Origin: UBA1672 sp051967755
GTDB taxonomy: Bacteria; Pseudomonadota; Alphaproteobacteria; Micavibrionales; Micavibrionaceae
Length of the DNA stretch: 64,000 nucleotides
Direction: 5' to 3'
NCBI GenBank assembly: GCA_051967755.1
Contig: JBQDYD010000003.1
Coordinates: 124,001-188,000, forward strand
Below the pieces are notes generated by a model that did not search any database, was not told the DNA's origin, and worked only from the letters and a program-made list of their open reading frames with translations. A program made the translations under genes and the position numbers. Position 1 is the stretch's first letter. Each line of letters begins with the position of its first letter. This document shows positions 23,345-33,211 of the stretch, piece by piece.

Positions 23345-25432
23345 TCATCCCCCCCTGAAATACTTAATCGCCTGGTCTCTCTCAAAAAGATAGAGCAATG
23401 TCTTAAGCGCTGCGCCGCGTTCTGACACCAATTTCGGGTCACGCGTAATAATCAGTTTTGCATCATCACGGGCGGCGGCGAGCAAATCCCCATGCGCAGA
23501 TAAATTTGCAAGTTGAAAGTCAGTCGCGCCGCTTTGCTTTGTGCCGAGGATATCACCACTCCCGCGCAGCTCCAGATCTTTTTCTGCAATGACAAAACCG
23601 TCTTCTGTGTCACGCATAATATTCAGGCGTTCTTTTGCAATGTCACCAAGCGGACCGGAGTAGATTAAAAAGCAATAAGATTGCTCTGCCCCTCGGCCGA
23701 CACGACCACGGAGCTGGTGTAACTGCGACAGGCCAAAACGCTCGGCATGTTCAATCACCATGATGGTGGCTTCGGGCACGTTTACACCGACTTCAATAAC
23801 AGTTGTTGCGATCAAAATGTCCAGATCACCTGCTGCAAATTGCCGCATGACTTCGTCTTTGTCGGTTGGTTTCATACGTCCGTGAACAAGGCCGATACGC
23901 TCTCCGAATGTGGCCTTCAGGATGTCATAGCGCTCCTCTGCTGCGGCTAAATCCATAACGTCAGATTCTTCGACTAATGGGCATACCCAATAAACACGCA
24001 CGCCTTCTGCGATTTTACGGGTTAGGCCTGCAACAACCTGATCCATTTTGTCCTTGTGAAACAGCATGGTTTCAACAGGTTTACGGCCGGGAGGTTTTTC
24101 ATCCAGTTTTGAAACCTCCATATCACCATACGCCGTCAGGGCGAGTGTTCGTGGAATAGGGGTGGCGGTCATAACTAAGATATCTGTGCCCTTACTCTTA
24201 TTCGATAACTCCAGGCGTTGATGCACACCAAAGCGATGCTGCTCATCTATCACGGCAAGGCCGAGATCATGATATTCGACATCATTTTGGAATATCGCAT
24301 GTGTGCCGATCACGACCTGCGCGGTACCATCTTTGATTTGTTTGAGCATGAGCTCACGTTCTTTGCCTTTGTTGCGCCCTGTTAAGGTTACGCTGCGCAC
24401 CCCTGCGGCTTCTAGCCATGCTTTCATGCTCTCTTCATGTTGACGCGCAAGGATTTCTGTCGGTGCCATTATTGCGGCTTGTGCACCATTTTCTACGGCG
24501 TTCATCATCGCCATGGCCGCAACAATTGTTTTTCCGCTACCGACATCGCCTTGTAACAGGCGCAACATTCGCCCTGCTTGCCCCATATCGTGGTCAATCT
24601 CATACAGGCTTCGTTTTTGCGCTCCAGTCAGGGTAAAGGGCAGAACATGTTCGATTTTTTCGCGCAATATAGTTGATTGTTCAAATACGCGGCCGTTAAT
24701 TTTGCGTTGCCGATCGCGCACAAGAGCAAGTGTGAGCTGATTGGCGAGCAGTTCATCATAAGCCAATCGCATGCGGGGCTTGCTCATTGGTTCCAGATCG
24801 TCTTCATTCTCAGGCGTATGAAGTGTGGCAAGGGCATTGTGCCAATCCGTCCAGCCTTCGCGTTTTTTGTGCGCATCATCAATCCACTCAGGCAGGGCGG
24901 GGATGTATTTTAATGCAGCATGTTGCGCTTTACGCAGGGTTTTATTGGTCACACCGGCAGTAAGCGGGTATATGGCCTCCACAGTTTCCAGCGTGTCGCG
25001 CTCGCTCGGTTTTGCAACATCGGGGTGCATCATTTGCGGCTGCCCTTGAAAATATTCGACCTTGCCACTGATGATCACTGACTGCCCAATCGGGAGGAGC
25101 TTTTCAATCCAGCCTTTTTTTGCATGAAAAAACACGAGGGTCATGCTGCCGCTTTCATCCGAACATTTCACGCGGTAGGGCAGTGATTTTCGCGCATTCG
25201 GGAAATGCTTATCGATATGTACCTGTGTTGTCATAACCTTACCATTGGGCACATCGGAAATCGGGCATGTAAAGCGGCGATCAATGAAATCAACAGGCGC
25301 GTGGAATAGAAGGTCGAGCACTTTCGGCCCGCCAATAAGTTTTTCTAATAACTTCCCATTACGCGGCCCGATACCCGGCAATGTTGTAACACTGCGAAAT
25401 AGGGGATCAAGCTCGAATGGACGTTGACTCAT
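23345..25432 (-). CDS. recG: ATP-dependent DNA helicase RecG
   Basis: RecG reverses stalled replication forks and processes branched DNA. The 695-residue protein has an N-terminal wedge/OB domain and then the superfamily 2 motor. Motif I is GDVGSGKTIVA, motif II is DEQH in AVIDEQHRFGVHQR, motif III is MTATPIPRTLA, and motif VI contains QLRGRVGRG. The C-terminal RGSGDILGTKQSG is RecG-specific. It stops with TGA at 23345, and the reading frame continues into a hydrophobic segment. It is divergent from sdhE with 49 bases between. Confidence 0.97.
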   Translation of the reverse strand: MSQRPFELDPLFRSVTTLPGIGPRNGKLLEKLIGGPKVLDLLFHAPVDFIDRRFTCPISDVPNGKVMTTQVHIDKHFPNARKSLPYRVKCSDESGSMTLVFFHAKKGWIEKLLPIGQSVIISGKVEYFQGQPQMMHPDVAKPSERDTLETVEAIYPLTAGVTNKTLRKAQHAALKYIPALPEWIDDAHKKREGWTDWHNALATLHTPENEDDLEPMSKPRMRLAYDELLANQLTLALVRDRQRKINGRVFEQSTILREKIEHVLPFTLTGAQKRSLYEIDHDMGQAGRMLRLLQGDVGSGKTIVAAMAMMNAVENGAQAAIMAPTEILARQHEESMKAWLEAAGVRSVTLTGRNKGKERELMLKQIKDGTAQVVIGTHAIFQNDVEYHDLGLAVIDEQHRFGVHQRLELSNKSKGTDILVMTATPIPRTLALTAYGDMEVSKLDEKPPGRKPVETMLFHKDKMDQVVAGLTRKIAEGVRVYWVCPLVEESDVMDLAAAEERYDILKATFGERIGLVHGRMKPTDKDEVMRQFAAGDLDILIATTVIEVGVNVPEATIMVIEHAERFGLSQLHQLRGRVGRGAEQSYCFLIYSGPLGDIAKERLNIMRDTEDGFVIAEKDLELRGSGDILGTKQSGATDFQLANLSAHGDLLAAARDDAKLIITRDPKLVSERGAALKTLLYLFERDQAIKYFRGG

Positions 25433-25481
25433 GGTGGTTTAACTGCTCATATTTTCTTTAATCGATAAGGAACAGGCTACT

Positions 25482-25760
25482 ATGGAATCAGCAGGCAGAA
25501 AAGACGAGACAACAGAAAATAAACGTAAACGATTGATTTTCCGCTCCGGTCATCGCGGCACAAAGGAAATGGATATCATTTTGGGTACATTTGCCACGAA
25601 GAATGTCCCGCATTTCTCAGAAGATGAACTGACCGATTATGATGATCTGCTCTGTCATAATGATCCCGATTTGTATAATTGGATAACGGAAAAAGAATCT
25701 CCACCCGATGAAGTGGCTCGGATGTCTGTTTTTCAGAAATTGATGTCATCCAGAAATTAA
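25482..25760 (+). CDS. sdhE: FAD assembly factor SdhE
   Basis: SdhE-type proteins promote covalent FAD attachment to the flavoprotein subunit of succinate dehydrogenase. The 92-residue protein has KRLIFRSGHRGTKEMDIIL with the RGxxE motif, then the helical bundle with FSEDELTDYDDLLCHNDPDLYNWI. AAGGAAC lies upstream at good spacing. The gene is divergent from recG, an arrangement seen in other alphaproteobacteria, and precedes the asparaginase gene by 12 bases. Confidence 0.9.
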   Translation: MESAGRKDETTENKRKRLIFRSGHRGTKEMDIILGTFATKNVPHFSEDELTDYDDLLCHNDPDLYNWITEKESPPDEVARMSVFQKLMSSRN

Positions 25761-25772
25761 GGCACATATTCT

Positions 25773-26771
25773 ATGAAAAACAATCCTTTAACCGTTGATG
25801 TCTATCGCGGGCATATGGTTGAGAGCTCTCATAAGGTGCATTGCATCGTTATGGATAAAGACGGTCAGGTTCTGGAAAGTTGGGGCGATGAACAGCGCAT
25901 GATCTCGCCGCGCTCTTCTTTGAAGCTATTGCAGGTTTTACCGTTCATAGAGAGCGGCGCAGTGGATGCGCTTGGTCTGGGGGATGATGAAATAGCCCTT
26001 GCCTGTGCGTCACATAATGCAGAACAGGTTCACATTGAAAAGGTGCAAGGGTGGCTGGCGCGGATAGGGCTGTGCGTCGATGATCTGGCCTGTGGCGGTC
26101 ACTTATCTATTAATCAAGCGCGCGCGCATGAAATGATTCGTAATCAAGAGCCGATGACGGCATTCCTCAGTGATTGTTCGGGAAAACATGCGGCGATGCT
26201 GAGCACTGCGGTTCATTTAAATCTTGATATAAACGGATATGAAGATATCAACCATCCAGTACAACAGCAGATTTTTAAAACCATCAGTGAACTGGCGCAT
26301 TATGACCTGAGTAATGGTTTATCCGGGACAGATGGGTGCTCCGTTCCTAATCCTGCCATTCCCTTAAAGAATTTGGCGTTTGCGTTCTCACACTTCATGA
26401 ACCCTGATCGTTTAGATCAGAATAGGGCGCAGGCCTGCACGCGCATATTGGATGCAATATCGGCGCATCCGTATTTGGTGGCAGGCGCGGAGCGTTTTGA
26501 CACAGATGTGGTTAAGACAACAAATGGCAATATCATTGCTAAGATTGGGGCGGAGGGGAATTACGTTGTCTTTATTCGGGATAAAGGGATCACAATGTAT
26601 TTAAAGGCCGAGGATGGAGTGTTGCATCGTGCCACCGAGCCAGCACTTGGTTTTATGCTCAAACGCTTTGGTGCGATTGATGATCAGGCAGATGAGACGC
26701 TTTCGGGCTATACGCGCCCGGTTTTAAAGAATTGGAAGGGTATTGAAATCGGTAAGATTGCGGTGCGTTAG
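25773..26771 (+). CDS. L-asparaginase (rhizobial type, PF06089 family)
   Basis: The 332-residue protein matches the thermolabile, rhizobial-type asparaginase family rather than the bacterial type I/II enzymes. SPRSSLKLLQVLPFIESGA holds the Ser-Lys pair, CSGKHAAML is the second conserved motif, and DGCSVPNPAIPL is the third. It would hydrolyse asparagine to aspartate and ammonia in the cytoplasm. There is no signal peptide. It lies 12 bases after sdhE and 17 bases before a small membrane protein gene on the same strand. Confidence 0.88.
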   Translation: MKNNPLTVDVYRGHMVESSHKVHCIVMDKDGQVLESWGDEQRMISPRSSLKLLQVLPFIESGAVDALGLGDDEIALACASHNAEQVHIEKVQGWLARIGLCVDDLACGGHLSINQARAHEMIRNQEPMTAFLSDCSGKHAAMLSTAVHLNLDINGYEDINHPVQQQIFKTISELAHYDLSNGLSGTDGCSVPNPAIPLKNLAFAFSHFMNPDRLDQNRAQACTRILDAISAHPYLVAGAERFDTDVVKTTNGNIIAKIGAEGNYVVFIRDKGITMYLKAEDGVLHRATEPALGFMLKRFGAIDDQADETLSGYTRPVLKNWKGIEIGKIAVR

Positions 26772-26788
26772 CGGAGCACAAGGATAAA

Positions 26789-27103
26789 GTGGAAAAGAAA
26801 TTCAATTACACTAGTTATACGCGCCTTTACACAGTACTTAATGTTCTGTTTGTCTTGCCGCTTTTTTTCTCATTCATTTATCAACCGGGAATAGTGGGGT
26901 TTCACGCTCTTGAGTTTTCATGGGAAAGTGATCCGGGAGAGGTTGCTTTTACGCTGTTTCTTGTTTTTTGTATTACGCTGACGGGACTGTTCAGTGCCTT
27001 GAAACGCGTCAAGCTGGCATTTTATGCCTCTCTTTTTCCGATAGGACTGTTCCTAACGACCATGCTAATTGGATTATTGATGCAATTGGTTAGCTCTTTT
27101 TAA
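26789..27103 (+). CDS. Small membrane protein of unknown function
   Basis: This 104-residue protein has about three transmembrane helices (VLNVLFVLPLFFSFIY, VAFTLFLVFCITLTGLFSAL and LFPIGLFLTTMLIGLLMQL). The start is a GTG at 26789 preceded by AAGGA at 26781-26785. It follows the asparaginase gene by 17 bases and its 3' end overlaps the convergent btaB gene by 14 bases. No family is recognised. Confidence 0.6.
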   Translation: MEKKFNYTSYTRLYTVLNVLFVLPLFFSFIYQPGIVGFHALEFSWESDPGEVAFTLFLVFCITLTGLFSALKRVKLAFYASLFPIGLFLTTMLIGLLMQLVSSF

Positions 27104-27764
27104 ACACTGCGCGATAGGAATAGCGCTTATACATGTGCGTGACATTCAGCGTGCCTTTTTTCTCAACTTCCAGACGTTTCAGATAGTCAAGAATTTCAGG
27201 CTTGTGATAGACATGGAACATCTTGAGCCACCAAAACACAAACTTGCTGAACCATTTTGGTAAGCCTTCCTGCCCGCCAAAATCAACGATATGAATTTCT
27301 CCACCTTCCGGGAGCAATTCAAGCGCATGATCAATCGATTCCTGCCATGGCGGAATGATGGATAGGGCATAAGAAAACACAATCTTATTCAATGGCTTAT
27401 CAACCGAAAAAAGCGTTTTCGGGTCAAAGTTTTGTGAGAACGCCTGCTGCAATGTGACGCGGTCTTCCATTTCTGCGAGTAAGACATTTTGACGTGCCGT
27501 CTTTAGCATTTCATCTGACGCATCAAGCCCGTAAATGTTGGCGCTTGGGTATTTCTTTGCAATCTTGATCAGGTTACGCGCTGTCCCACATCCAACTTCA
27601 CAGAGGTTCTCGCCTTCTTTTGCGTCAATGTTATCAATAAGTTGGTCACGGCCAAGTAAGTAATATTTTCGGGTCAAATCATAAACATGGCGCGTCCAAC
27701 GATACATGTTATCCATGTTGCTTTTGATTTGTTCTTCATTTGAGGTCACGGACTGTGAATTCAT
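27090..27764 (-). CDS. btaB: S-adenosylmethionine:diacylglycerylhomoserine N-methyltransferase
   Basis: BtaB methylates diacylglycerylhomoserine three times to give the betaine lipid DGTS. The 224-residue protein is a class I methyltransferase with motif I LCEVGCGTARNLIKIAKKY, the acidic residue of NIYGLDASDEML binding the SAM ribose, and IVFSYALSIIP as motif IV. The gene lies two bases downstream of btaA on the same strand, the classical btaA-btaB order described in Rhodobacter and Sinorhizobium. That neighbour makes the substrate assignment firm despite the generic fold. Confidence 0.88.
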   Translation of the reverse strand: MNSQSVTSNEEQIKSNMDNMYRWTRHVYDLTRKYYLLGRDQLIDNIDAKEGENLCEVGCGTARNLIKIAKKYPSANIYGLDASDEMLKTARQNVLLAEMEDRVTLQQAFSQNFDPKTLFSVDKPLNKIVFSYALSIIPPWQESIDHALELLPEGGEIHIVDFGGQEGLPKWFSKFVFWWLKMFHVYHKPEILDYLKRLEVEKKGTLNVTHMYKRYSYRAVFKKS

Positions 27765-27766
27765 GA

Positions 27767-29035
27767 TTACTTTGTCTTGCTGCGGTTGAGGGTATAAGTA
27801 TGGAAACCACCGTAAATCGATGACCTGTCACGTTCGTTATCAGGTTGTGCGATGGACGGGTCATATTCCCATGGTGATAGATTTTCATGCGTCAGTGCAT
27901 CTGTAAGAGGGCTTTCTTCACCTGCGGTTCGGAAGATCACACGTGCACCGTCACTAGCGGATCGAAGCACCGCTGACCAAAGTTCATTAAGCTGGTCTGA
28001 ATTCATCCAGTCTTGGGCATCAAGAAATACAAAACAATCAACGCTGTCCGCGCCCTGACCATCTAAATATTCTGTGATTGTGGAGTGAACAACAGACGCA
28101 TTCTCAACGTTTTTCTTAAGCGTTTCGTAATTGTCAGCTTCCAGATAACGGGGAACAGCGACTTTATTCTCACGATCATATCCGCGATTGAAAGCTTGCC
28201 ATGCGAAGTAGTTGTTTTGTATAGGGAATTGGCATGCCATGCGTTCCAGTCTTGCCTTTAAAAGCGTAGCCATGTCACCTTTGGCAGATTCATTGAGATC
28301 ATCAAATTGCGCGGGTGGAATACCCAGCCCATAAAGAGATTCAGGCTTGTTACACATCATTTTAACGAATTTTTTGTCAAATAACGGCCCTAATGTGCGA
28401 TCAAAGATAACCTTTTGTTCTTCCATTGTGCGTGCCTTTAAAATATCACGCGGGTCTTGGCCATAGAATTTCGCAACGCGGTGTACCGTACCGATAAATT
28501 TCCCAAGAAGGCCGAAGCGGTATATGTTCTTCTTAAACAGGTTAATGCGACGTCCGTGGGGGATCACTTTCTTTTCCCAATAGTCGCGTGTGAACTTATC
28601 CAGATTCGGTGCAATATACTTATCGTAATTCTCTATATTCTTTGGGTCATCTGCACATCCAAAGAACAAAAAGAAGCTCTCATAATCAGGAAGATGTTTA
28701 AGCGCCGCAATTTTCAAACGTCCCAAAGCAACATGCGCAGGGTTTAAGTCAACCGCGGTTACAGAGGCAGGCGATTCGGTCAGATAGTTCATCATATTAC
28801 AGCCGCCTGAACAAATCGTCATAATACGGGTCGTATTATCGATTTTCATTGCCGGAATATCAACTTCCGGATCTTCCCATATTTGCGGGTAAACAAAGCC
28901 GCTAAAGACAGCCGTGAACATGCGTTCTTGCAGGCCGCGCTTAGTTGTGGCCTTATTTTCATGAACCGCACTTTTTAAAAGCTCTTTGTTCGCTACTGTT
29001 TCTTGCTCGTTAGAAAGCTGTGTCTCTGCACTCAT
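27767..29035 (-). CDS. btaA: S-adenosylmethionine:diacylglycerol 3-amino-3-carboxypropyl transferase (DUF3419)
   Basis: BtaA transfers the aminocarboxypropyl group of SAM to diacylglycerol, the first step of betaine lipid synthesis. The 422-residue protein shows the DUF3419 features FVYPQIWEDPEVDIPAM and IMTICSGGCNMMNYLTESP (SAM-binding loop), AVDLNPAHVALGRLK and, near the end, DCFVFLDAQDWMNSDQLNELW. It heads the two-gene operon btaAB. In other alphaproteobacteria the pair is induced by phosphate starvation; I saw no clear Pho box in the 90 bases upstream. Confidence 0.93.
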   Translation of the reverse strand: MSAETQLSNEQETVANKELLKSAVHENKATTKRGLQERMFTAVFSGFVYPQIWEDPEVDIPAMKIDNTTRIMTICSGGCNMMNYLTESPASVTAVDLNPAHVALGRLKIAALKHLPDYESFFLFFGCADDPKNIENYDKYIAPNLDKFTRDYWEKKVIPHGRRINLFKKNIYRFGLLGKFIGTVHRVAKFYGQDPRDILKARTMEEQKVIFDRTLGPLFDKKFVKMMCNKPESLYGLGIPPAQFDDLNESAKGDMATLLKARLERMACQFPIQNNYFAWQAFNRGYDRENKVAVPRYLEADNYETLKKNVENASVVHSTITEYLDGQGADSVDCFVFLDAQDWMNSDQLNELWSAVLRSASDGARVIFRTAGEESPLTDALTHENLSPWEYDPSIAQPDNERDRSSIYGGFHTYTLNRSKTK

Positions 29036-29126
29036 AATCTCTCACGCCTCTTGAAATAGACTGAAACCTATATATAAAAAGCCAATCAATAGCAAACAAC
29101 TATTTATGACATAAAAGGGTAATGTT

Positions 29127-32100
29127 GTGCACACTAGCGCGCGTGAAGACGATAATCAACCAAAACAGAAAACCACCCACAATGTGATTTACGGTGTGCC
29201 TGCGGGTGAGGATGCTCGGCTGCTGGCAGAGCGGGCAAGGGCGCTTATGCCCGAGGATCGCGTGTTGGTTCATGTCGCATTGGATGATGCACGCATTGAT
29301 ACCTTAAAGGGGCTGCTCTCTTTCTTTGCCCCTGATGTGAAGGTGCTCTGTCTTCCTGCTTGGGACTGCCTGCCTTATGACCGTGTTTCACCGCATGGGG
29401 ATATAATGGCAGAGCGCGTAGCCTGCTTGACGCAATTAATGCAGTGGGATCATGAAAAAGAGCGTCATCCAAGGGTCTTGATTACAAGTGTTAATGCCGC
29501 CCTTCAGAGGGTAATGCCGCGCTATACCTTGCGTGAGGCAACGTTTGACGCACATGTTGGTGGTGTTGTCGATATAGACAAGATGAGCCTGTTTCTGACG
29601 CAAAACGGCTATATTCGTAGTGAAACAGTGCGCGAGCCGGGTGATTATGCCATCAGGGGCGGAATCGTTGATTTATTCCCGGCAGGATATGAAGACCCGA
29701 TTCGCATTGATTTGTTCGGTGATGAGATCGAAACGATTAAGACGTTCGATGCAATGTCGCAACGCACGAAAGGCTCTATAAAAGGGTTAACCCTGCAGCC
29801 CGTAACAGAGTTTTTCCTGAATGAAGAATCAATAAAGCGCTTTAGATCTGCTTACCGAGAGCAATTCGGCGTCGTGCAGGGAGATGACCCGCTTTATCAG
29901 GCTGTTAGCGAAGGACGTCGCTATAACGGTATGGAGCACTGGCTTCCGTTTTTCTATGATGACATGGAGACCATCTTTGAATATGCACCAAACGCCGCGA
30001 TCACACTTGATCATCATGCATTAGATTCTTACAGGGAACGCATGGTGCAGGTCAGTGATTTTTATGAAGCGCGCCAAACACTGCAAAAAGCAGCTCAGAA
30101 TAAAAAGCAATCTGTAACGAGTGCGGTGTATAACCCGCTACCGGCAGAGCGTTTGTACATTCCCGAAGGTGAATGGGCACAGCTTATCGCCGATGCTGAT
30201 ATTCTTAATGCATTTGGCGCGGCGGAGGGCGCAGGTTTTATAGATCGCGGAGCAAGAAAAGGGCGCGATTTTGCCGATATCCGTGCGATGCCTGATGGTG
30301 ACGTGTTTAAGGAACTTGGCATCCACATTAAGATGTTGCAGGCGACAGGCCATAAAGTTTTGGTCGCAACATATAGTGAGGGGGCAAGAACACGTCTTGA
30401 AGGGCTTATGGACAACGCGAATATTGGCGGCGTTGTAGATATTGCAGATGGTAAAGCGATTAAAAAGCTGCAGCCCCATCAGGTTGGTGTGTGTGTTGTT
30501 CCGATCGAGAGTGGTTTTAAAGCGCCTGACCTTGCTGTGATTAGTGAGCAAGATATTCTGGGTGATCGGTTGGCGCGAAAAGCCAAAAAAACCCGTAAAG
30601 CAGATAACTTCCTGACCGAAGTCTCTGCCCTATCAGAGGGGGATCTGGTTGTTCATGTTGATCATGGAATTGGACGGTTTATAGAGCTGGAGACGATTAA
30701 CGCGGCCGGCATTGTGAATGATTGCCTAAAGATCGAGTATGCGGACGGAGATAAGCTATATGTCCCTGTGGTGAACTTAGAGGTTTTATCGCGTTTTGGT
30801 TCTGATGAGGGCACAACGCAGCTGGATAAGCTTGGCGGGGCAGGGTGGCAGGCGCGTAAGGCGCGTGCGAAGAAAAACCTGATGGAGATTGCCGATAAAT
30901 TGCTTGGTATTGCTGCGGCAAGGCAGCTAAAAAAAGCGGAGTCACTTCAGATCAGTAATGAGCTTTATAATGAATTTGCTGCGCGTTTTCCTTATACGGA
31001 AACAGAAGATCAAGACCGTTCTATCAATTCTGTTCTCGGCGATATGGCAGGGACATATCCGATGGACCATCTGGTCTGCGGGGATGTCGGTTTCGGTAAG
31101 ACAGAGGTGGCATTGCGCGCTGCATATGTTGCAGCAATGTCAGGTGTTCAGGTCGCGCTGGTTGTGCCGACAACATTATTGGCGCGCCAACATTACAATA
31201 ACTTTGTGAAGCGGTTTGAGGGCACAGGCATTCGCATAGGGCAGCTCTCTCGTATGGTGTCATCACGTGATGCCAAGCTAACCAAAGAGGGCATGGCCGA
31301 CGGTTCTGTTCAAATTGTTATCGGCACGCATGCCCTGTTCGCGAAAACGGTGAAGTTCGATAATTTGGGTTTGTTGATCGTTGATGAAGAACAACGTTTT
31401 GGTGTTAAGCAAAAGGAACGTCTGAAAGAGTTAAAGAGCACTATTCACGTCCTTACCCTTACCGCAACACCGATACCGCGAACATTGCAAATGTCTTTGA
31501 CGGGCGTAAAGGAAATGAGCCTGATCACGACGCCGCCTGTTGATCGCCTTGCCATCCGAACATTTGTTATGCCCGTGGATACGGTGGTGATACGTGATGC
31601 ATTGCTGCGCGAGCATTATCGCGGGGGGCAAAGTTTTTATGTGGTTCCACGGTTAAAGGATTTGAAAGAAGTCGGCGATATGCTGCGTGAAATTGTGCCG
31701 GAAATTAAATTCATAGAGGCGCACGGGCAACTGGCTGCAACTGATTTAGAAGATCGTATGACTGCCTTTTATGATGGGCAGTATGACGTCCTTCTTGCAA
31801 CAAACATCATCGAGAGCGGGATTGATATCCCAAGCGCAAATACGATGATTGTGCACCGCGCGGACATGTTTGGCCTTGCACAATTATATCAAATTCGCGG
31901 GCGTATCGGCCGTTCGAAGGTGCGTGCTTATGCGTATTTAACGCACCAACCAAATGTTAAGCTAAATGCAAATGCGCAAAAACGTCTGGAAGTCATGGAG
32001 ACGCTGGATACCCTTGGGTCAGGCTTTCAGCTGGCATCGCATGATATGGATATTCGCGGCGCAGGTAACTTACTTGGTGATGCACAATCCGGCCATATTC

Positions 32101-32645
32101 GAGAGATCGGCGTAGAGCTTTACCAGCAAATGCTGGAGGAGGCGGTTGCTGCAGCAAAGGCGGGCGTTACCGATATAGATGAAATGCAGCAAGATGAGTG
32201 GTCGCCGCAAATCAACCTTGGTGCTTCTGTTCTTATTCCGGAAACATATGTTGAGGACTTGGCAGTGCGTATGAGCCTGTATAGGCGTTTGAATGATTTG
32301 GATACGCGCGAAGAAATTGAGGGATTTGCTGCAGAAATGATTGACCGTTTTGGTGATTTACCTGATGAGGTTGAGAACCTGCTTGAAATTCTTACAGTAA
32401 AACAATACTGCAAAAAAGCGGGCATTTCACAGATTGATGCAGGGCCAAAGGGCGCAGTCATAACATTTAGGAATAATCAGCCACCAAATGTTGATGCATT
32501 AATGAAATGGATAGGAACAAAAGCAGGAACAGTAAAAATTCGCCCTGATCAGAAAATTACAGTAATCCGTGCATGGCAAAAACCGATGAGCCGTATTAAA
32601 GGCGCTCAGACAATCGCGAAGGAATTATCTGAGCTGACGTCTTAG
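29127..32645 (+). CDS. mfd: Transcription-repair coupling factor
   Basis: Mfd removes RNA polymerase stalled at lesions and recruits UvrA. The 1172-residue protein has the UvrB-like N-terminal modules (YGVPAGEDARLLAE, LPAWDCLPYDRVSPHGDIMAERV), the RNA polymerase-interacting domain (GDLVVHVDHGIGRF), the translocase (GDVGFGKTEVALRAA, DEEQRFGVKQKERL, TLTATPIPRTLQMSL, QIRGRIGRS) and the C-terminal TRCF domain. The start is a GTG at 29127 with AAAAGGG at 29113-29119, seven bases away. It is divergent from btaA. Confidence 0.97.
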   Translation: MHTSAREDDNQPKQKTTHNVIYGVPAGEDARLLAERARALMPEDRVLVHVALDDARIDTLKGLLSFFAPDVKVLCLPAWDCLPYDRVSPHGDIMAERVACLTQLMQWDHEKERHPRVLITSVNAALQRVMPRYTLREATFDAHVGGVVDIDKMSLFLTQNGYIRSETVREPGDYAIRGGIVDLFPAGYEDPIRIDLFGDEIETIKTFDAMSQRTKGSIKGLTLQPVTEFFLNEESIKRFRSAYREQFGVVQGDDPLYQAVSEGRRYNGMEHWLPFFYDDMETIFEYAPNAAITLDHHALDSYRERMVQVSDFYEARQTLQKAAQNKKQSVTSAVYNPLPAERLYIPEGEWAQLIADADILNAFGAAEGAGFIDRGARKGRDFADIRAMPDGDVFKELGIHIKMLQATGHKVLVATYSEGARTRLEGLMDNANIGGVVDIADGKAIKKLQPHQVGVCVVPIESGFKAPDLAVISEQDILGDRLARKAKKTRKADNFLTEVSALSEGDLVVHVDHGIGRFIELETINAAGIVNDCLKIEYADGDKLYVPVVNLEVLSRFGSDEGTTQLDKLGGAGWQARKARAKKNLMEIADKLLGIAAARQLKKAESLQISNELYNEFAARFPYTETEDQDRSINSVLGDMAGTYPMDHLVCGDVGFGKTEVALRAAYVAAMSGVQVALVVPTTLLARQHYNNFVKRFEGTGIRIGQLSRMVSSRDAKLTKEGMADGSVQIVIGTHALFAKTVKFDNLGLLIVDEEQRFGVKQKERLKELKSTIHVLTLTATPIPRTLQMSLTGVKEMSLITTPPVDRLAIRTFVMPVDTVVIRDALLREHYRGGQSFYVVPRLKDLKEVGDMLREIVPEIKFIEAHGQLAATDLEDRMTAFYDGQYDVLLATNIIESGIDIPSANTMIVHRADMFGLAQLYQIRGRIGRSKVRAYAYLTHQPNVKLNANAQKRLEVMETLDTLGSGFQLASHDMDIRGAGNLLGDAQSGHIREIGVELYQQMLEEAVAAAKAGVTDIDEMQQDEWSPQINLGASVLIPETYVEDLAVRMSLYRRLNDLDTREEIEGFAAEMIDRFGDLPDEVENLLEILTVKQYCKKAGISQIDAGPKGAVITFRNNQPPNVDALMKWIGTKAGTVKIRPDQKITVIRAWQKPMSRIKGAQTIAKELSELTS

Positions 32646-32648
32646 GGT

Positions 32649-33044
32649 TTATAACGCAAGTCGCTCTTCAAAATCCTGTTCATCATGGGCATCACCACTA
32701 ATCGCTTTATACGCTGCGTTGGTGCGTGCCTCGATCTCTGCACTAGTATGTTTTCGCGGAGGTATCTGAAGCTTTAATTCACCTGTGATATAAGATTCAT
32801 TACCGTCTTTTTCCGGTGTTGTGACATGCTTGATCAACTCATATTCCCCGTCATCAACAATTCCGCCATCTACAAGCGCATCATGCAGACGCGTTTCAAT
32901 ATCCGCGAATTGCTCATCTCCCCTGCAAATGAAATTAAAGTCTCGTGTTTGGCCTGCAACCGGGCCTACAACAGTGGCAAACAGCTCTCTGACCGCTCTG
33001 CTCATATAGCCATTCGGGTTATCTCTTGGTGATGGATCGCTCAT
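32649..33044 (-). CDS. Hypothetical soluble protein
   Basis: This 131-residue protein has no signal or membrane segment and no recognised family. It contains TRDFNFICRGDEQFADIETRLHDALVDGGIVDDGEYEL and a C-terminal IPPRKHTSAEIEARTNAAY. The stop lies three bases from the mfd stop in convergent orientation. A purine-rich AAAAGGAGT precedes the ATG at 33044, which supports translation. Confidence 0.55.
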   Translation of the reverse strand: MSDPSPRDNPNGYMSRAVRELFATVVGPVAGQTRDFNFICRGDEQFADIETRLHDALVDGGIVDDGEYELIKHVTTPEKDGNESYITGELKLQIPPRKHTSAEIEARTNAAYKAISGDAHDEQDFEERLAL

Positions 33045-33211
33045 CTCTACTCCTTTTTTGTATTTATATACATAATAAGTGCAGCTCTCTGAGCGGATTT
33101 GTCAAGATATTATCCATACCCCTAATCGCCTTAGATATAGTTTCCCTTAGCTTTTCAGCCCAAGTTGTGGCAGACTCTATTTGTAAGGTTTACGAAGTTG
33201 AAAGTGAAATA

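Noticed and set aside
33026..33211. Upstream extension of the gene at 33212
   Set aside because: The added 62 residues are an AT-rich hydrophobic string that overlaps the promoter of the divergent gene; the ATG at 33212 starts a normal soluble protein.
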